The notes beneath the pieces were generated by a model. It was given only the letters and a program-made list of their open reading frames with translations, had not been told where the DNA came from and did no database searches. From Robiginitalea marina (GTDB lineage Bacteria; Bacteroidota; Bacteroidia; Flavobacteriales; Flavobacteriaceae), in contig NZ_JAMXIB010000002.1 of assembly GCF_024006985.1 (NCBI RefSeq), positions 248,001 to 312,000 of the forward strand: a stretch of DNA of 64,000 nucleotides, given 5' to 3'. The translations under genes were made by a program, and so were the position numbers. Positions within the stretch are counted from its first letter, which is position 1; the number at the start of each line of letters is the position of its first letter. Shown one piece after another: positions 51,809 through 60,780 of this stretch.

Positions 51809-52231
51809 ATGAAACTTTTGTTTTCCCTCGCCTTTATCCTTACCGCCCTGTTAGCCCAGGCCCAGATCGCAAACCCCAACAAAACCGCGCCTGAAGCGCC
51901 CGCATCCGGGGAAAACCAGGTGCTGAGGCATGTGGTGCTCTTCAAATTCAGGGATGGGACCCCACAGGAAAAAATCAGGGAAATAGAAGGGGCGTTTTCT
52001 CAACTTCCCGAAAAGATCGCCCACATCCGCAGCTTTGAGTGGGGCTTGAACAACTCCCCGGAAGGGTTGAACAAAGGCTTTACCCACTGCTTTTTCCTGA
52101 CTTTCGCCTCGGAGGAAGACCGGGACGCCTACCTTCCCCACCCCGACCATAAGGCTTTTGGAGCCCTGCTGGGCCCCTGGCTGGAAGACGTACTGGTGGT
52201 GGATTACTGGACGCACTCCATGGAAAATTAG
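51809..52231 (+). CDS. Exported Dabb-domain (stress-responsive A/B barrel) protein
   Basis: The product has 140 aa. A signal peptide (MKLLFSLAFILTALLAQAQ) leads a ferredoxin-like Dabb domain: LRHVVLFKFRDGTPQEKIREIEGAF, FEWGLNNSPEGLNKGFTHCFFLTF and YLPHPDHKAFGALLGPWLEDVLVVDYW. Dabb domains form dimeric barrels. The start at 51809 is used because a much longer in-frame ORF from 51578 would run antisense through the HMG-CoA lyase gene. Function unknown. Confidence 0.9.
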   Translation: MKLLFSLAFILTALLAQAQIANPNKTAPEAPASGENQVLRHVVLFKFRDGTPQEKIREIEGAFSQLPEKIAHIRSFEWGLNNSPEGLNKGFTHCFFLTFASEEDRDAYLPHPDHKAFGALLGPWLEDVLVVDYWTHSMEN

Positions 52232-52338
52232 CCTTTTTCCCGGTAGGGTTATTTCAAATTCACGGGATTATTCAGGGTAGGTCCGTTTCGAGACATCCGC
52301 TGATAATGGCCTATTCCTTAGTGTTATCGATAAAAGAA

Positions 52339-52358
52339 TATAATACGTCTGTATTATA
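52339..52358. promoter_or_regulatory. Perfect inverted repeat TATAATAC-N4-GTATTATA
   Basis: Eight-base arms with a 4-base spacer in the AT-rich region upstream of the BKACE gene. The size and symmetry fit a dimeric regulator site. Confidence 0.5.
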
Positions 52359-52374
52359 ATTCCCCCCGGAAACA

Positions 52375-52388
52375 AAAGGTATACCTTT
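52375..52388. promoter_or_regulatory. 14-bp perfect palindrome AAAGGTATACCTTT
   Basis: It overlaps TACCTTTA (52382-52389), one base short of a TAnnTTTG -7 box, so a protein bound here would cover the promoter of the BKACE-GNAT pair. Confidence 0.5.
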
Positions 52389-52422
52389 AGGTAGAAGAAA
52401 CCTTTTTATTCAAATGCTTTGC

Positions 52423-53283
52423 ATGTCTGAACAGCTGATCATCAACTTTACGCCCACCGGGATGATTCCTACCAAAGAAATGACTCCCCATGTCCCGGTA
52501 AGGGTAAATGAAATTGTAGACGAGGTCCGTGAGGCATGTAATATTGGCATCACTATGGTCCATTTGCATGCCCGCGACCCTATTTCAGAGGAGCCCACAT
52601 ACCTCAGGGAAATTTACGGGGAAATCATTGGGGGTATCAGGGAATACGCCCCTGACCTGGTGATTTGTGTCTCCCTTAGCGGCCGGAATTTCAAGGAATT
52701 ATCACAGCGGGCCGACCCCCTTCTGCTGGAAGGCAACATGAAACCGGACATGGGAAGCCTTACGCTTAGTTCCCTCAACTTCAACCGCACGGCCAGTATG
52801 AACTCCCCCTCCATGGTGCAGGACCTGGCACGGCTGATGAAAGAAAAAGGCATAGTCCCTGAACTGGAAGCTTTTGACGTGGGGATGATTAACTATGTCC
52901 GCTACCTGGAAAAAAAGAAGCTAATCGATCCACCATACTACTTCAACCTACTGTTGGGGAATATCGCCTGTGCCCAGGCAAACCTGCTGCATGCAGGGCT
53001 TATGATCAATGACCTTCCAGGGCAATCCTTTTGGAGTCTCGCAGGCATTGGGGAGGATCAACTTAAAATGAATGCAGTGGCTATCGCCATGGGGGGCGGT
53101 GTTAGGGTTGGCCTGGAAGACAATATCTGGTTTGATACCGACCGCACCCGCCTGGCATCAAACACGGATTTGCTGGAACGCATCCATGCCCTTGCCTCAG
53201 CCCACCTCAGGGAGGTAATGCCACCGTCCCGGTTCAGGGATCTTTTAAACCTTAAAAAAGGAAATGGACAATACGGTCGATAA
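52423..53283 (+). CDS. BKACE-family beta-keto acid cleavage enzyme
   Basis: The product has 286 aa (289 if the ATG at 52414 is used). It matches PF05853, enzymes that cleave a beta-keto acid with acetyl-CoA, first known as 3-keto-5-aminohexanoate cleavage enzyme in lysine fermentation. Seen: IINFTPTGMIPTKEMTPHVP, the zinc motif MVHLHARDP, the glutamate and aspartate in GGGVRVGLEDN and a TIM-barrel body. Real substrate unknown; the family is diverse. It overlaps the next gene by 20 bases. The DNA is AT-richer than most neighbours. Confidence 0.9.
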   Translation: MSEQLIINFTPTGMIPTKEMTPHVPVRVNEIVDEVREACNIGITMVHLHARDPISEEPTYLREIYGEIIGGIREYAPDLVICVSLSGRNFKELSQRADPLLLEGNMKPDMGSLTLSSLNFNRTASMNSPSMVQDLARLMKEKGIVPELEAFDVGMINYVRYLEKKKLIDPPYYFNLLLGNIACAQANLLHAGLMINDLPGQSFWSLAGIGEDQLKMNAVAIAMGGGVRVGLEDNIWFDTDRTRLASNTDLLERIHALASAHLREVMPPSRFRDLLNLKKGNGQYGR

Positions 53284-53941
53284 AAAAAAACGTTCAAATG
53301 CATCGCCGGAGGAGGGGAAGTATTATAAACTTCGCCTTATTGGCTATCGCATGCGGCATGGCCTGGTTTTGTTTAGTATACTTAATTTCCTGAGGCGCTT
53401 TGGAGTTTATATCAATCCCTATTGGGTTGACCTTGAAAGCCTTGCCTTTTGCCCGGAGCCTTCCCTCAAGGATGATCCGGGGCTTTACCACCTGGATTCA
53501 ATAAATAAAGAAGACGTGCTTCTTCTCTACCATCAGCTCAGGTGGAATACAGATACGCTAACAGATCATATAAAATCAGAATTCAGGGGAGTAGGCCTGT
53601 ACAGGAAGGAAGAATTGGCGGCTTTCATGATGATAAGGACCAAATCCTTTGCGTTCTTTGGCAAGGAATTTCAACTGGGTCAAAATGAGGCATACCTTGA
53701 AAACATGTATACCTATGAGAAATTCCGTGGTAAAAACCTGGCCCCATACCTGAGGTATCAATGCTATAAACTGCTTGCCGCTGAAGGAAGGACAAATTGC
53801 TATAGCATTACCCAGTATTTTAATACTTCCTCGAGGAAATTCAAAGCAAAGTTAGGTGCAAAACCCAGCGAACTATGGCTTCATCTGGGACTATCAAAAA
53901 AATTGCATCGTACAATTCTCCTGAAAAAGTACACGGTCTGA
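53264..53941 (+). CDS. GNAT-like N-acetyltransferase (225 aa), AT-rich gene
   Basis: The product fits a GNAT fold: a beta-rich central part (GVGLYRKEELAAFMMIRTKSF), LENMYTYEKFRGKNLAPYLRYQCYKLLAAEG with an R/K-G-K-N-L-A-type acetyl-CoA loop, and a helical end. Its N-terminal ~80 residues are distinct. Base composition stands out: the line 53701-53760 has 25 G/C of 60, against 35 of 60 at 54241-54300 in the neighbouring pyrD. The overlap with the BKACE gene implies coupled translation and a shared substrate. Acquired DNA is likely. Confidence 0.75.
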   Translation: MDNTVDKKKRSNASPEEGKYYKLRLIGYRMRHGLVLFSILNFLRRFGVYINPYWVDLESLAFCPEPSLKDDPGLYHLDSINKEDVLLLYHQLRWNTDTLTDHIKSEFRGVGLYRKEELAAFMMIRTKSFAFFGKEFQLGQNEAYLENMYTYEKFRGKNLAPYLRYQCYKLLAAEGRTNCYSITQYFNTSSRKFKAKLGAKPSELWLHLGLSKKLHRTILLKKYTV

Positions 53942-53962
53942 TTCAAAGTAACTATAAAGCGG

Positions 53963-55024
53963 TTAATCCGTAGAAGAATTGTTTTTTTTCGTTTCTTCCA
54001 GCAACCGCTTATTTATCCGCTTCACCAACCCCGGCCCCTCGTAGATGAACCCCGTCCAGAGTTGCACCAGGCTGGCTCCCGCCCGGAGTTTTTCCAGGGC
54101 GTCTTCCGGGCTGTGGATGCCCCCTACCCCGATCACCGGGAAGGCCCCGCCACCTCGTTCCACCAAAAAACGGATAACTTCCGTGCTGCGGTCGCGCAGG
54201 GGTTTCCCGCTCAGTCCCCCTGCCTCAGCTGTCAGGGAAGGGTCCGAAACCAAACCTTCCCTGGAAAGGGTGGTATTGGTGGCAATGACCCCGTCGGTGC
54301 CGGTTTCCCTGATAATTTCGATAATGTCCGTAAGCTGGGCCTCATTCAGGTCAGGCGCGATTTTCAACAGCAGGGGCTTTTCCCGCACCCCGTTTGCGAC
54401 CGCCAGGCGGGCACTTTCTTCCTTCAGGGTTTTCAACAGGAGGGTCAGCGGCTCCCGGTCCTGCAGCTCGCGCAGACCCGGGGTATTGGGGGAACTCACA
54501 TTGACCACAAAATAGTCCACCAAAGGGTAAAGTTCCCGCAGGCAAAAAAGGTAATCCTCCACGGCCTTCTCATTGGGGGTGTCTTTATTCTTCCCGATAT
54601 TTCCCCCCACCACGACCTTGTGGGAGCATTGCAGGCGCTCTGCAGCTGCCCGGACGCCCTGGTTGTTGAACCCCATTCGGTTAATGATGGCCTGGTCTGC
54701 CCTGAGTCGGAAAAGGCGCTTTCCGGGGTTCCCCGGCTGGGGCCTCGGGGTAAGCGTCCCGATCTCGATAAACCCAAACCCGAAACCCGAGAGCTCACGG
54801 AACAGGCGGGCATCCTTGTCAAAGCCGGCCCCAAGGCCTACCGGGTTGGGGAAAGTGACCCCGAAGACCCTGCGTTCAAGGCCTGGATCGCTGACCTTGT
54901 AGCACTTCCTCACCAACGGCCCCAGGCCAATGGCGAACAGGATCCGGATGGCCTGGAAGGACCAGTGGTGGACAACTTCGGGATCGAAACGGAAAAGAAG
55001 GGGACGCAGGAATTGTTTATACAT
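53963..55024 (-). CDS. pyrD: Dihydroorotate dehydrogenase (quinone)
   Basis: The product has 353 aa. Class 2 enzyme of pyrimidine synthesis, membrane-associated through an N-terminal helix ([23 protein letters not shown]). FMN-binding and active-site blocks: [50 protein letters not shown] (catalytic Ser), [10 protein letters not shown] and [15 protein letters not shown]. The start at 55024 follows the promoter box; 55066 would precede it. Confidence 0.97.
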   Translation of the reverse strand: MYKQFLRPLLFRFDPEVVHHWSFQAIRILFAIGLGPLVRKCYKVSDPGLERRVFGVTFPNPVGLGAGFDKDARLFRELSGFGFGFIEIGTLTPRPQPGNPGKRLFRLRADQAIINRMGFNNQGVRAAAERLQCSHKVVVGGNIGKNKDTPNEKAVEDYLFCLRELYPLVDYFVVNVSSPNTPGLRELQDREPLTLLLKTLKEESARLAVANGVREKPLLLKIAPDLNEAQLTDIIEIIRETGTDGVIATNTTLSREGLVSDPSLTAEAGGLSGKPLRDRSTEVIRFLVERGGGAFPVIGVGGIHSPEDALEKLRAGASLVQLWTGFIYEGPGLVKRINKRLLEETKKNNSSTD

Positions 55025-55044
55025 GGGAAGGCGCAGGCTTTGGC

Positions 55045-55052
55045 CAAAAATA
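55045..55052 (-). promoter_or_regulatory. TATTTTTG promoter box of pyrD
   Basis: Exact TAnnTTTG match on the minus strand, 20 bases before the pyrD ATG. Confidence 0.55.
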
Positions 55053-55104
55053 CAAAGTTCCCCCAAGGCGGCCTACCCCTTCCCGGCGGAAAAAACTCGC
55101 GGCC

Positions 55105-55548
55105 TCAATGCTTCTCTTCCGGAGCCTCGAGCATTTCCCTGGTGACGGGTTCCAGGGGAAGCCGGCCCACCTGCCGGCAAAGCGATTCATAGACGCGGTA
55201 CTGGGAGGGTCGTAAAATCCCAAGCAACAACCGGTCGTACCGGGCGGAGTTGCCCACCATGCGCCCTTTGATTACTTCATATTTCTGTCCGAGGGCTGTG
55301 AGGTCCTCCGGGGTCTTTTGAGGGTGGGCTGCCAGGAGGGAATCGAGTTTTTGTTGCAGGGGGGCGTTTTCTTCTTTCAGGGCCTCCACCCAGGAAAGCA
55401 ATTTTTCCTGCTGCACGGGATCGAGTTCAAAAGCCTCTATAATCTGGTTGGGGTCGGCGCCTCCCAACCCCAGGGCACAATCTTCCTGAGCAAAGGCGTT
55501 CATCGCAAAAAAAACAAACAGGACGTGGAGGAATCTTCCGGCTTTCAT
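55105..55548 (-). CDS. Secreted helical protein, unknown function (147 aa)
   Basis: A signal peptide (MKAGRFLHVLFVFFAMNAFAQ) leads a mostly helical mature part (LDPVQQEKLLSWVEALKEENAPLQQKLDSLLAAHP and LTALGQKYEVIKGRMVGNSARYDRLLLGILRPSQY). The spacing resembles the Spy/CpxP-type periplasmic helical proteins, but the LTxxQ motif is not clear. It precedes pyrD on the same strand by 80 bases. Not recognised with confidence. Confidence 0.7.
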   Translation of the reverse strand: MKAGRFLHVLFVFFAMNAFAQEDCALGLGGADPNQIIEAFELDPVQQEKLLSWVEALKEENAPLQQKLDSLLAAHPQKTPEDLTALGQKYEVIKGRMVGNSARYDRLLLGILRPSQYRVYESLCRQVGRLPLEPVTREMLEAPEEKH

Positions 55549-55593
55549 AAAACCATTTTTGAATCTAAACGGGCAGGATACCCAGTATAACTC

Positions 55594-55601
55594 TATTTTT
55601 G
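55594..55601 (+). promoter_or_regulatory. TATTTTTG promoter box of pepT
   Basis: Exact TAnnTTTG match only 14 bases before the ATG at 55616, so the predicted leader is about 8 bases or less. Confidence 0.55.
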
Positions 55602-55615
55602 TTTAAAAAGTATGT

Positions 55616-56884
55616 ATGGATCCACTGGTAGACCGCTTTCTCAGGTATGTGCAAATCAATACCCAAAGCGACCCCGCTTCTGAAACCTGCCCGAGCACTT
55701 CCCGCCAATGGGACCTGGCCAGGGTCCTGAAAGAAGAGTTGCTCGCCCTGGGCCTTAAAGAGGTCGTTTTGGATGAACGGGCGTACCTGACCGCGACCAT
55801 GCCCGCAAACACCACCCTGCCCGTGCCGACCATCGGTTTCATCTCCCACTTCGATACCAGCCCCGATTTCACGGCAGAAGGCGTACAACCGCGTTTGGTC
55901 CCCAACTACGACGGCGGGGACATCATCCTGAATAAGGAAGAAAACATCGTCCTTTCCCCGGAGTATTTCCCGGAACTGGCCGCATATAAAGGCCAGACCC
56001 TGATCGTGACCGACGGGACCACCCTGCTCGGGGCAGATGACAAGGCAGGAATCGCGGAGATCATCACTGCCATGGAATACCTGATCGCCCATCCGGAGAT
56101 CCCGCACGGGGAAGTGCGAATCGGGTTCACGCCCGACGAGGAAATCGGCCGGGGGGCCCACCATTTCGATGTGGAAGCCTTCAGGGCCCGCTGGGCGTAC
56201 ACCGTGGATGGCAGCCAGGTCGGGGAACTGGAATACGAAAATTTCAATGCCGCCAAAGCCGTCATAACGGCCTTTGGGAAAAGCGTGCACCCGGGTTATG
56301 CAAAAGACCGGATGATCAATGCCATTGCTGTGCTGCAGGAAGTGCTGGGGCAGCTCCCCCCGGAGGAAGTCCCGGAACAGACCAGCGGCAGGGAAGGGTT
56401 TTTCCACCTCCACCATGTAAAGGGCCAGATCGAAGAGGCCCGTGCCGAACTCATTGTCCGCGACCATGACCATGCCCGGTTTGAGACCCGGAAAGCCTTG
56501 TTACGGCACCTGGTTGCAGAGACCGCAAAAAGGCGGAAAACCAAAATAACCCTGGACCTGGAAGACCAGTATTACAATATGAAAGAGAAAATCATGCCGG
56601 TATTTCCGATTGTGGGTGTGGCGGAGGAAGCCATGCAGGCGGTGGGGGTAACCCCCATCATCAAGCCCATCCGCGGCGGAACGGATGGCTCCCAGCTCAG
56701 TTTCAAGGGGCTTCCCTGCCCGAATATTTTCGCAGGGGGGCATAATTTCCACGGGAAATACGAATACATCCCGGTGGAGAGCATGCAAAAGGCCGTGGAG
56801 GTCATCGTCAAAATTTGCGAACTCACTGCAGCAAAACCGGTAGATAGCTGGATATCCGATGCCGGCAGAGCCGGCAGGCCTTGA
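55616..56884 (+). CDS. pepT: Peptidase T (tripeptide aminopeptidase)
   Basis: The product has 422 aa. It releases the N-terminal residue of tripeptides using two zinc ions. Metal ligands and catalytic residues are visible: [10 protein letters not shown] (His, Asp), LLGADDKAG (Asp), [10 protein letters not shown] (Glu-Glu), [15 protein letters not shown] and [13 protein letters not shown] (His). No signal peptide; cytoplasmic M20B member. Full length. Confidence 0.97.
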   Translation: MDPLVDRFLRYVQINTQSDPASETCPSTSRQWDLARVLKEELLALGLKEVVLDERAYLTATMPANTTLPVPTIGFISHFDTSPDFTAEGVQPRLVPNYDGGDIILNKEENIVLSPEYFPELAAYKGQTLIVTDGTTLLGADDKAGIAEIITAMEYLIAHPEIPHGEVRIGFTPDEEIGRGAHHFDVEAFRARWAYTVDGSQVGELEYENFNAAKAVITAFGKSVHPGYAKDRMINAIAVLQEVLGQLPPEEVPEQTSGREGFFHLHHVKGQIEEARAELIVRDHDHARFETRKALLRHLVAETAKRRKTKITLDLEDQYYNMKEKIMPVFPIVGVAEEAMQAVGVTPIIKPIRGGTDGSQLSFKGLPCPNIFAGGHNFHGKYEYIPVESMQKAVEVIVKICELTAAKPVDSWISDAGRAGRP

Positions 56885-56951
56885 AACCGTTGGCAGCGGC
56901 AAAAATCTGTCCTGGGGTTCCCCGGAGGCTTAAGGGTGCGGCTGCAAAGGG

Positions 56952-57011
56952 TGCCTGCAAGGTTTTGTCACGGGACGTGAGTATTTTGTCACCGGGGGTG
57001 GGAAGGGGGAT
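56952..57011. repeat. ~60-bp direct repeat, copy 1
   Basis: Begins TGCCTGCAAGGTTTTGTC and continues through GAGTATTTTGTCACC and a G-rich end. It matches copy 2 at 58551-58613 with about 7 mismatches and one gap. The two copies flank the amidohydrolase gene in the same orientation. Confidence 0.8.
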
Positions 57012-57101
57012 CAGTCAGGTATTTTTTTTACAAGTTGCTTCAAACTTCCAAACCCCTAATAATACTAACCTTTTCGTAACTTAACCCTGCGGGGCAGGAG
57101 A

Positions 57102-57109
57102 TATCTTTG
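57102..57109 (+). promoter_or_regulatory. TATCTTTG promoter box of amidohydrolase gene
   Basis: Exact TAnnTTTG match 77 bases before the ATG, leaving a ~70-base leader with a 6-bp hairpin (57145-57159). Confidence 0.5.
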
Positions 57110-57186
57110 CGGTTTCCGATAGGGAGCTGAACATGGTTAATCCTCCATCCGCAGGATGGTATGTTCCAAATTAAAAATCCGTACCC

Positions 57187-58524
57187 ATGAAAACAATCTA
57201 CCTGCTGCTTGCCCTGATCCTGTGCCCGGGCCTATACGCCCAAAACGCCACAAAAAATTCCGTCCTGATCCGTAACGTCCGCATTTTCGACGGGAAATCA
57301 GCCCAAACCCAGGAGGGGCATATCCTGGTCCAGGACGACCTTATCAAAACCATCTCCAAAGGCGAAATAACCGTAGGCGATGAAGTCCGCGTTATCGACG
57401 GCAAGGGGATGTTTGCCATGCCCGGCCTTATAGACGCCCACGTACACCTGCTCTTTGAATCCGTCGGGCAGCAACAGGCCCTGTTCCTGGATTTCGCCAT
57501 GCTCAACTTCATCGCCGCCAGGGCGGCTGAAAAACAATTGCTCCGGGGGTTTACGACCGTCCGGGACCTGGGGGGCGGGGCCCTCACCCTCGCCCGGGCG
57601 ATAGATATGGGACTGGTTACCGGCCCCAGGGTTTTTGCCAGTGGGGCTTTTATTTCCCAAACCGGGGGCCACGGGGATTTTGGGTTTCCCACCGATGTTC
57701 CCAGGAAAATCGGGGGGGAACTTTCCTATGCTGAAAAAAATGGAATAGTAGCCCTGGCCGATGGGGCCGACCAGGTCCTGCTCCGCGCCCGGGAGCAGTT
57801 GCGGCAGGGCGCCACCCAACTCAAACTCATGGCCGGGGGCGGGGTCTCTTCCAACTATGACCCCCTGGATGTGACCCAGTACACGGTGGAAGAATTCCGG
57901 GCCGCCGCCCAGGCAGCGAAGAACTGGGGAACCTACGTAACCGTACACGCGTATACCCCGGATGCCGTCCGGACGGCCATTGAAGGAGGGGTAACCTGTA
58001 TAGACCACGGGCAGCTCCTCGATGAACCCACCATGAAACTCATGGCTGAAAAGGGGATCTGGCTGAGCATCCAGCCTTTCCTGGATGATGAGGATGCAAA
58101 CCCCCAACCTGAAGGGTCAGCCAACCGGGCCAAGCAGCTGGAAATGTCCGCCGGAACCGACCAGGCCTATATCCTTGCCAGGAAATACGGCGTAAAGACC
58201 GCCTGGGGGACCGATGCCCTTTTCGACCCTAAACAGGCCGTAAAACAGGGCAAGAAGCTGGCCAAGATGAAACGGTGGTATTCCCCCTTAGAAATCCTCA
58301 GGATGGCGACATATGACAATGCGCAATTACTGGCCATGAGCGGCAAGCGAAGCCCTTACCAAAAAGGAAAGCTTGGAGAACTATCGGAAGGGGCCTATGC
58401 AGACCTCATCCTGGTGGATGGAAACCCCTTGAAGGACATCGACCTGGTGGCGGATCCGGAGCGGAATTTTAAACTCATCATGAAAGGCGGGAAAATTTAT
58501 AAAAATACCCTGACTGCAGACTAG
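57187..58524 (+). CDS. Exported amidohydrolase (imidazolonepropionase/Xaa-Pro dipeptidase-like)
   Basis: The product has 445 aa. A signal peptide (MKTIYLLLALILCPGLYAQ) leads a metal-dependent hydrolase: GLIDAHVHLLFES (H-x-H), the carboxylated-lysine-type strand QLKLMAGGGVSS (Lys), TVHAYTPDAVRTAI (His), CIDHGQLLDE (His) and the aspartate in AWGTDALFDP. This pattern is that of secreted dipeptidases of the amidohydrolase superfamily. Substrate not certain. It is framed by two ~60-bp direct repeats. Confidence 0.9.
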   Translation: MKTIYLLLALILCPGLYAQNATKNSVLIRNVRIFDGKSAQTQEGHILVQDDLIKTISKGEITVGDEVRVIDGKGMFAMPGLIDAHVHLLFESVGQQQALFLDFAMLNFIAARAAEKQLLRGFTTVRDLGGGALTLARAIDMGLVTGPRVFASGAFISQTGGHGDFGFPTDVPRKIGGELSYAEKNGIVALADGADQVLLRAREQLRQGATQLKLMAGGGVSSNYDPLDVTQYTVEEFRAAAQAAKNWGTYVTVHAYTPDAVRTAIEGGVTCIDHGQLLDEPTMKLMAEKGIWLSIQPFLDDEDANPQPEGSANRAKQLEMSAGTDQAYILARKYGVKTAWGTDALFDPKQAVKQGKKLAKMKRWYSPLEILRMATYDNAQLLAMSGKRSPYQKGKLGELSEGAYADLILVDGNPLKDIDLVADPERNFKLIMKGGKIYKNTLTAD

Positions 58525-58550
58525 CGGCGCCCCGGGCCCATAAGCCCAAT

Positions 58551-58613
58551 TGCCTGCAAGGTTTTGTCGGGGGCAGGGAGTATTTTGTCACCTGGGGTGA
58601 GAAGGGGGGGATC
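58551..58613. repeat. ~60-bp direct repeat, copy 2
   Basis: Same order as copy 1 at 56952: TGCCTGCAAGGTTTTGTC, GAGTATTTTGTCACC, G-rich end. Located 27 bases after the amidohydrolase stop. About 88% identical by eye. Confidence 0.8.
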
Positions 58614-58711
58614 CCCGTGCCTGCAGGAAACGTCATTCCTACCAGGGGTCAGTGAACACCCGATCCTGTAAACAAGGGTTATAGAATCCCTTCTTCCACA
58701 GCGCGCGCCGC

Positions 58712-60046
58712 CTATCCCAGGCTCCAGCCATTGTGGTACTCCACCTCGGCCAGGGCATTGGCTTCGGGTTCCACAAACATTCCTTTCTGCCGGTCCCAAT
58801 GGACCTTCCCCCCCGCTTTAAAGGCCACATTGCCCATATGGCAGACCCGGGCCGCGTGGTACCCTACCTCCATGGGGGCCCGAAGACCTGATCCGTCCCG
58901 GGTGCGCACGGCCTGCAAGAAATTATCCGTATGCAGGTTCAGTCCGCTCCCGGACGCTGGTTGCAGGGGAATGGCCTCCATTTTGGGCTGGTCTTTCAAC
59001 TGCTCCCAGCGGTCATGGCCAACCTCCGGGACCACTTCCCACCCACCCCGGTCGAGTACCAGGGTACCATTGTTCCCGATAAAGGCCACGCCGTGGTTGC
59101 GCCCGTAGTTGCCCCCATCAATGCCCGTGGCGTGTTCCCACAGCAAGGTAAAGCCATCAAACTCATACACGGTGGTAAGCGTATCCGGAGTTTGGGAAGC
59201 ATCGTCGGGGTAAGCGAATTTTCCGCCTGAGGCCATTATGGATTTCGGCTGGGTGGCCTGCATCCCGTACAGGGCATAATCGACCAGGTGGACTCCCCAG
59301 TCCGTCATCAGGCCCCCGGCATAATCCCAAAACCAACGGAAATTGAAATGGAACCGGTTCGGGTTGAAGGGCCTGTTTGTCGCAGGGCCCAACCACATCT
59401 GGTAGTCTACCCCTGGGGGCGCGGCCCCGTCGGGCTGAACGGGGATCGGGGTCATCCACCCCTGGTATGCCCAGGCCTTGACCATGCGGATTTGCCCCAG
59501 GGCCCCGGAATGCACCATGGCAATAGCATCCTGGAAATGGGGCTGACTTCGCTGCCATTGCCCGATTTGCACCATCCGGTCGCTGTCATTTACCGCCTTC
59601 AGCATCAGGTCTGCTTCCGGGATGGAATTGGCCACGGGCTTTTCGCAGTACACATCCTTCCCGGCCCGAAGGGCGTCCAGCAGCTGCAGGCAATGCCAGT
59701 GATCGGGCGTGCCGATGATCACGGCATCGATATCCTGTTGCTCGAGAAGCTTCCTGTAATCGGAATACCTTCGGGGTTTTTCCCTTCCTGCCCTGACAAG
59801 CTCCGCTTCCCTGCGGTCAAGGACCCTGGAATCCACATCACAGAGGGCGGCCACCACCACCCCCGGATCGCGCATAAAAGAGGAAAGGTTGGAAAAACCC
59901 ATACCATTGCACCCTATCAGCCCCACGCGGACCCGGTCATTGGCACCTGTAATACCATGAGGTTTTGCCCATAGGGCAGGAGGAACGAGCAGGGCTGCCG
60001 AACCTGTGAGCAGGGTGTTTTTCAAAAATTCTCTCCGACGATTCAT
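58712..60046 (-). CDS. Gfo/Idh/MocA-family oxidoreductase with Tat signal
   Basis: The product has 444 aa. The twin-arginine start MNRRREFLKNTLLTGSAALLVPPALWA directs folded export. The Rossmann part has RVGLIGCNGMGFSNL and the EKPVANSIPEAD motif (the family E-K-P). The middle WFWDYAGGLMTDWGVHLVDYAL is the catalytic-domain block. Secreted members include alpha-N-acetylgalactosaminidase-like (GH109-like) enzymes and NAD-dependent sugar dehydrogenases; which one applies is not clear. Divergent from the 159-aa gene. Confidence 0.92.
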   Translation of the reverse strand: MNRRREFLKNTLLTGSAALLVPPALWAKPHGITGANDRVRVGLIGCNGMGFSNLSSFMRDPGVVVAALCDVDSRVLDRREAELVRAGREKPRRYSDYRKLLEQQDIDAVIIGTPDHWHCLQLLDALRAGKDVYCEKPVANSIPEADLMLKAVNDSDRMVQIGQWQRSQPHFQDAIAMVHSGALGQIRMVKAWAYQGWMTPIPVQPDGAAPPGVDYQMWLGPATNRPFNPNRFHFNFRWFWDYAGGLMTDWGVHLVDYALYGMQATQPKSIMASGGKFAYPDDASQTPDTLTTVYEFDGFTLLWEHATGIDGGNYGRNHGVAFIGNNGTLVLDRGGWEVVPEVGHDRWEQLKDQPKMEAIPLQPASGSGLNLHTDNFLQAVRTRDGSGLRAPMEVGYHAARVCHMGNVAFKAGGKVHWDRQKGMFVEPEANALAEVEYHNGWSLG

Positions 60047-60196
60047 AGGGATGGGTTTTAGGCAGGTTTAAAATAGGGAATTTTAGGCGTACCTGATTAA
60101 AAGGATGCGTTGGAAGTGTTTATCCCAATAAATACTGATACCAGAACAGAACGAGTCCCCGGTGGATGGCCGGACCAGGCTCCCTGAATATCCGAA

Positions 60197-60208
60197 TTTG
60201 CCGGCAAA
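60197..60208. promoter_or_regulatory. 12-bp palindrome TTTGCCGGCAAA
   Basis: Perfect dyad in the divergent intergenic region between the Gfo/Idh/MocA gene and the 159-aa/cyclase pair, about 65 bases before the latter's ATG. A candidate operator. Confidence 0.4.
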
Positions 60209-60272
60209 AGTTAGACCATTTGAAATAATTGGGTTACCTTAAAACTCGCTATAACCAACCGAACCTTCCATT

Positions 60273-60752
60273 ATGAAACTCAGCAATCCCTTCCGTCTCC
60301 TGACTGTACTATGCTTCTGCCTTTTCAGTACAGGTATCCAAGCCCAGGAGGAACACGTGATCACCCTTGAGGTAAACACGGCAGCCATCGAAAATCCGAA
60401 TGTAAATGACTTTTGCAGATTTCAGGGACAGGAACCCGAAGTAAGCAATGAAGAGTATACCATAGAAGCCCGTATAGGAGATACGGTTATCTGGCGTGGG
60501 ATTTCAACCTCCTCTCCGGACGACGTCGTTGAGATTCGGGCTATCAATCACCAGGGAGACCGGGGAGGTCGAGATATTTTCGGGCAAAACCAGCTCCAGG
60601 GCGAAAATGGACAGGTCATCGGCACAATTGTCAACACCACAGAAGAGGGCACCGAATATAAGTATATGTTGCAATTCCGGGTGTACAACAACGGAACCCG
60701 CAGAGGTGGGACGTTTAATATCGATCCGCGAATCCGGGTGGTTGGCCAGTAA
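60273..60752 (+). CDS. Small secreted beta-rich protein paired with adenylate cyclase (159 aa)
   Basis: A signal peptide (MKLSNPFRLLTVLCFCLFSTGIQAQ) leads a predicted beta-sandwich of about 135 residues (YTIEARIGDTVIWRGIS, IVNTTEEGTEYKYMLQFRVYNNG) ending IDPRIRVVGQ. It has a cupredoxin-like strand pattern but only one mature cysteine and no obvious metal-site set. The cyclase gene follows 28 bases later. An exported partner or ligand-binding part of a signalling pair is an inference from position. Not recognised as a named family. Confidence 0.75.
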   Translation: MKLSNPFRLLTVLCFCLFSTGIQAQEEHVITLEVNTAAIENPNVNDFCRFQGQEPEVSNEEYTIEARIGDTVIWRGISTSSPDDVVEIRAINHQGDRGGRDIFGQNQLQGENGQVIGTIVNTTEEGTEYKYMLQFRVYNNGTRRGGTFNIDPRIRVVGQ

Positions 60753-60780
60753 TCAAAAAAGATTTACTCCAGGGGTATTT

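Larger units (their letters stand above)
56885..57186 (+). other. 302-base gene-free stretch before amidohydrolase
   Basis: Contains the first ~60-bp repeat copy (56952-57011), an AT-rich tract, an exact TATCTTTG box (57102-57109) and a short hairpin CCATCC/GGATGG (57145-57159) in the predicted leader. No gene is apparent. Confidence 0.6.

Noticed and set aside
60496-60780. Upstream extension of the cyclase frame inside the 159-aa gene
   Set aside because: The 159-aa frame has a signal peptide and natural composition; the extension is its out-of-frame shadow and would bury the cyclase signal segment.
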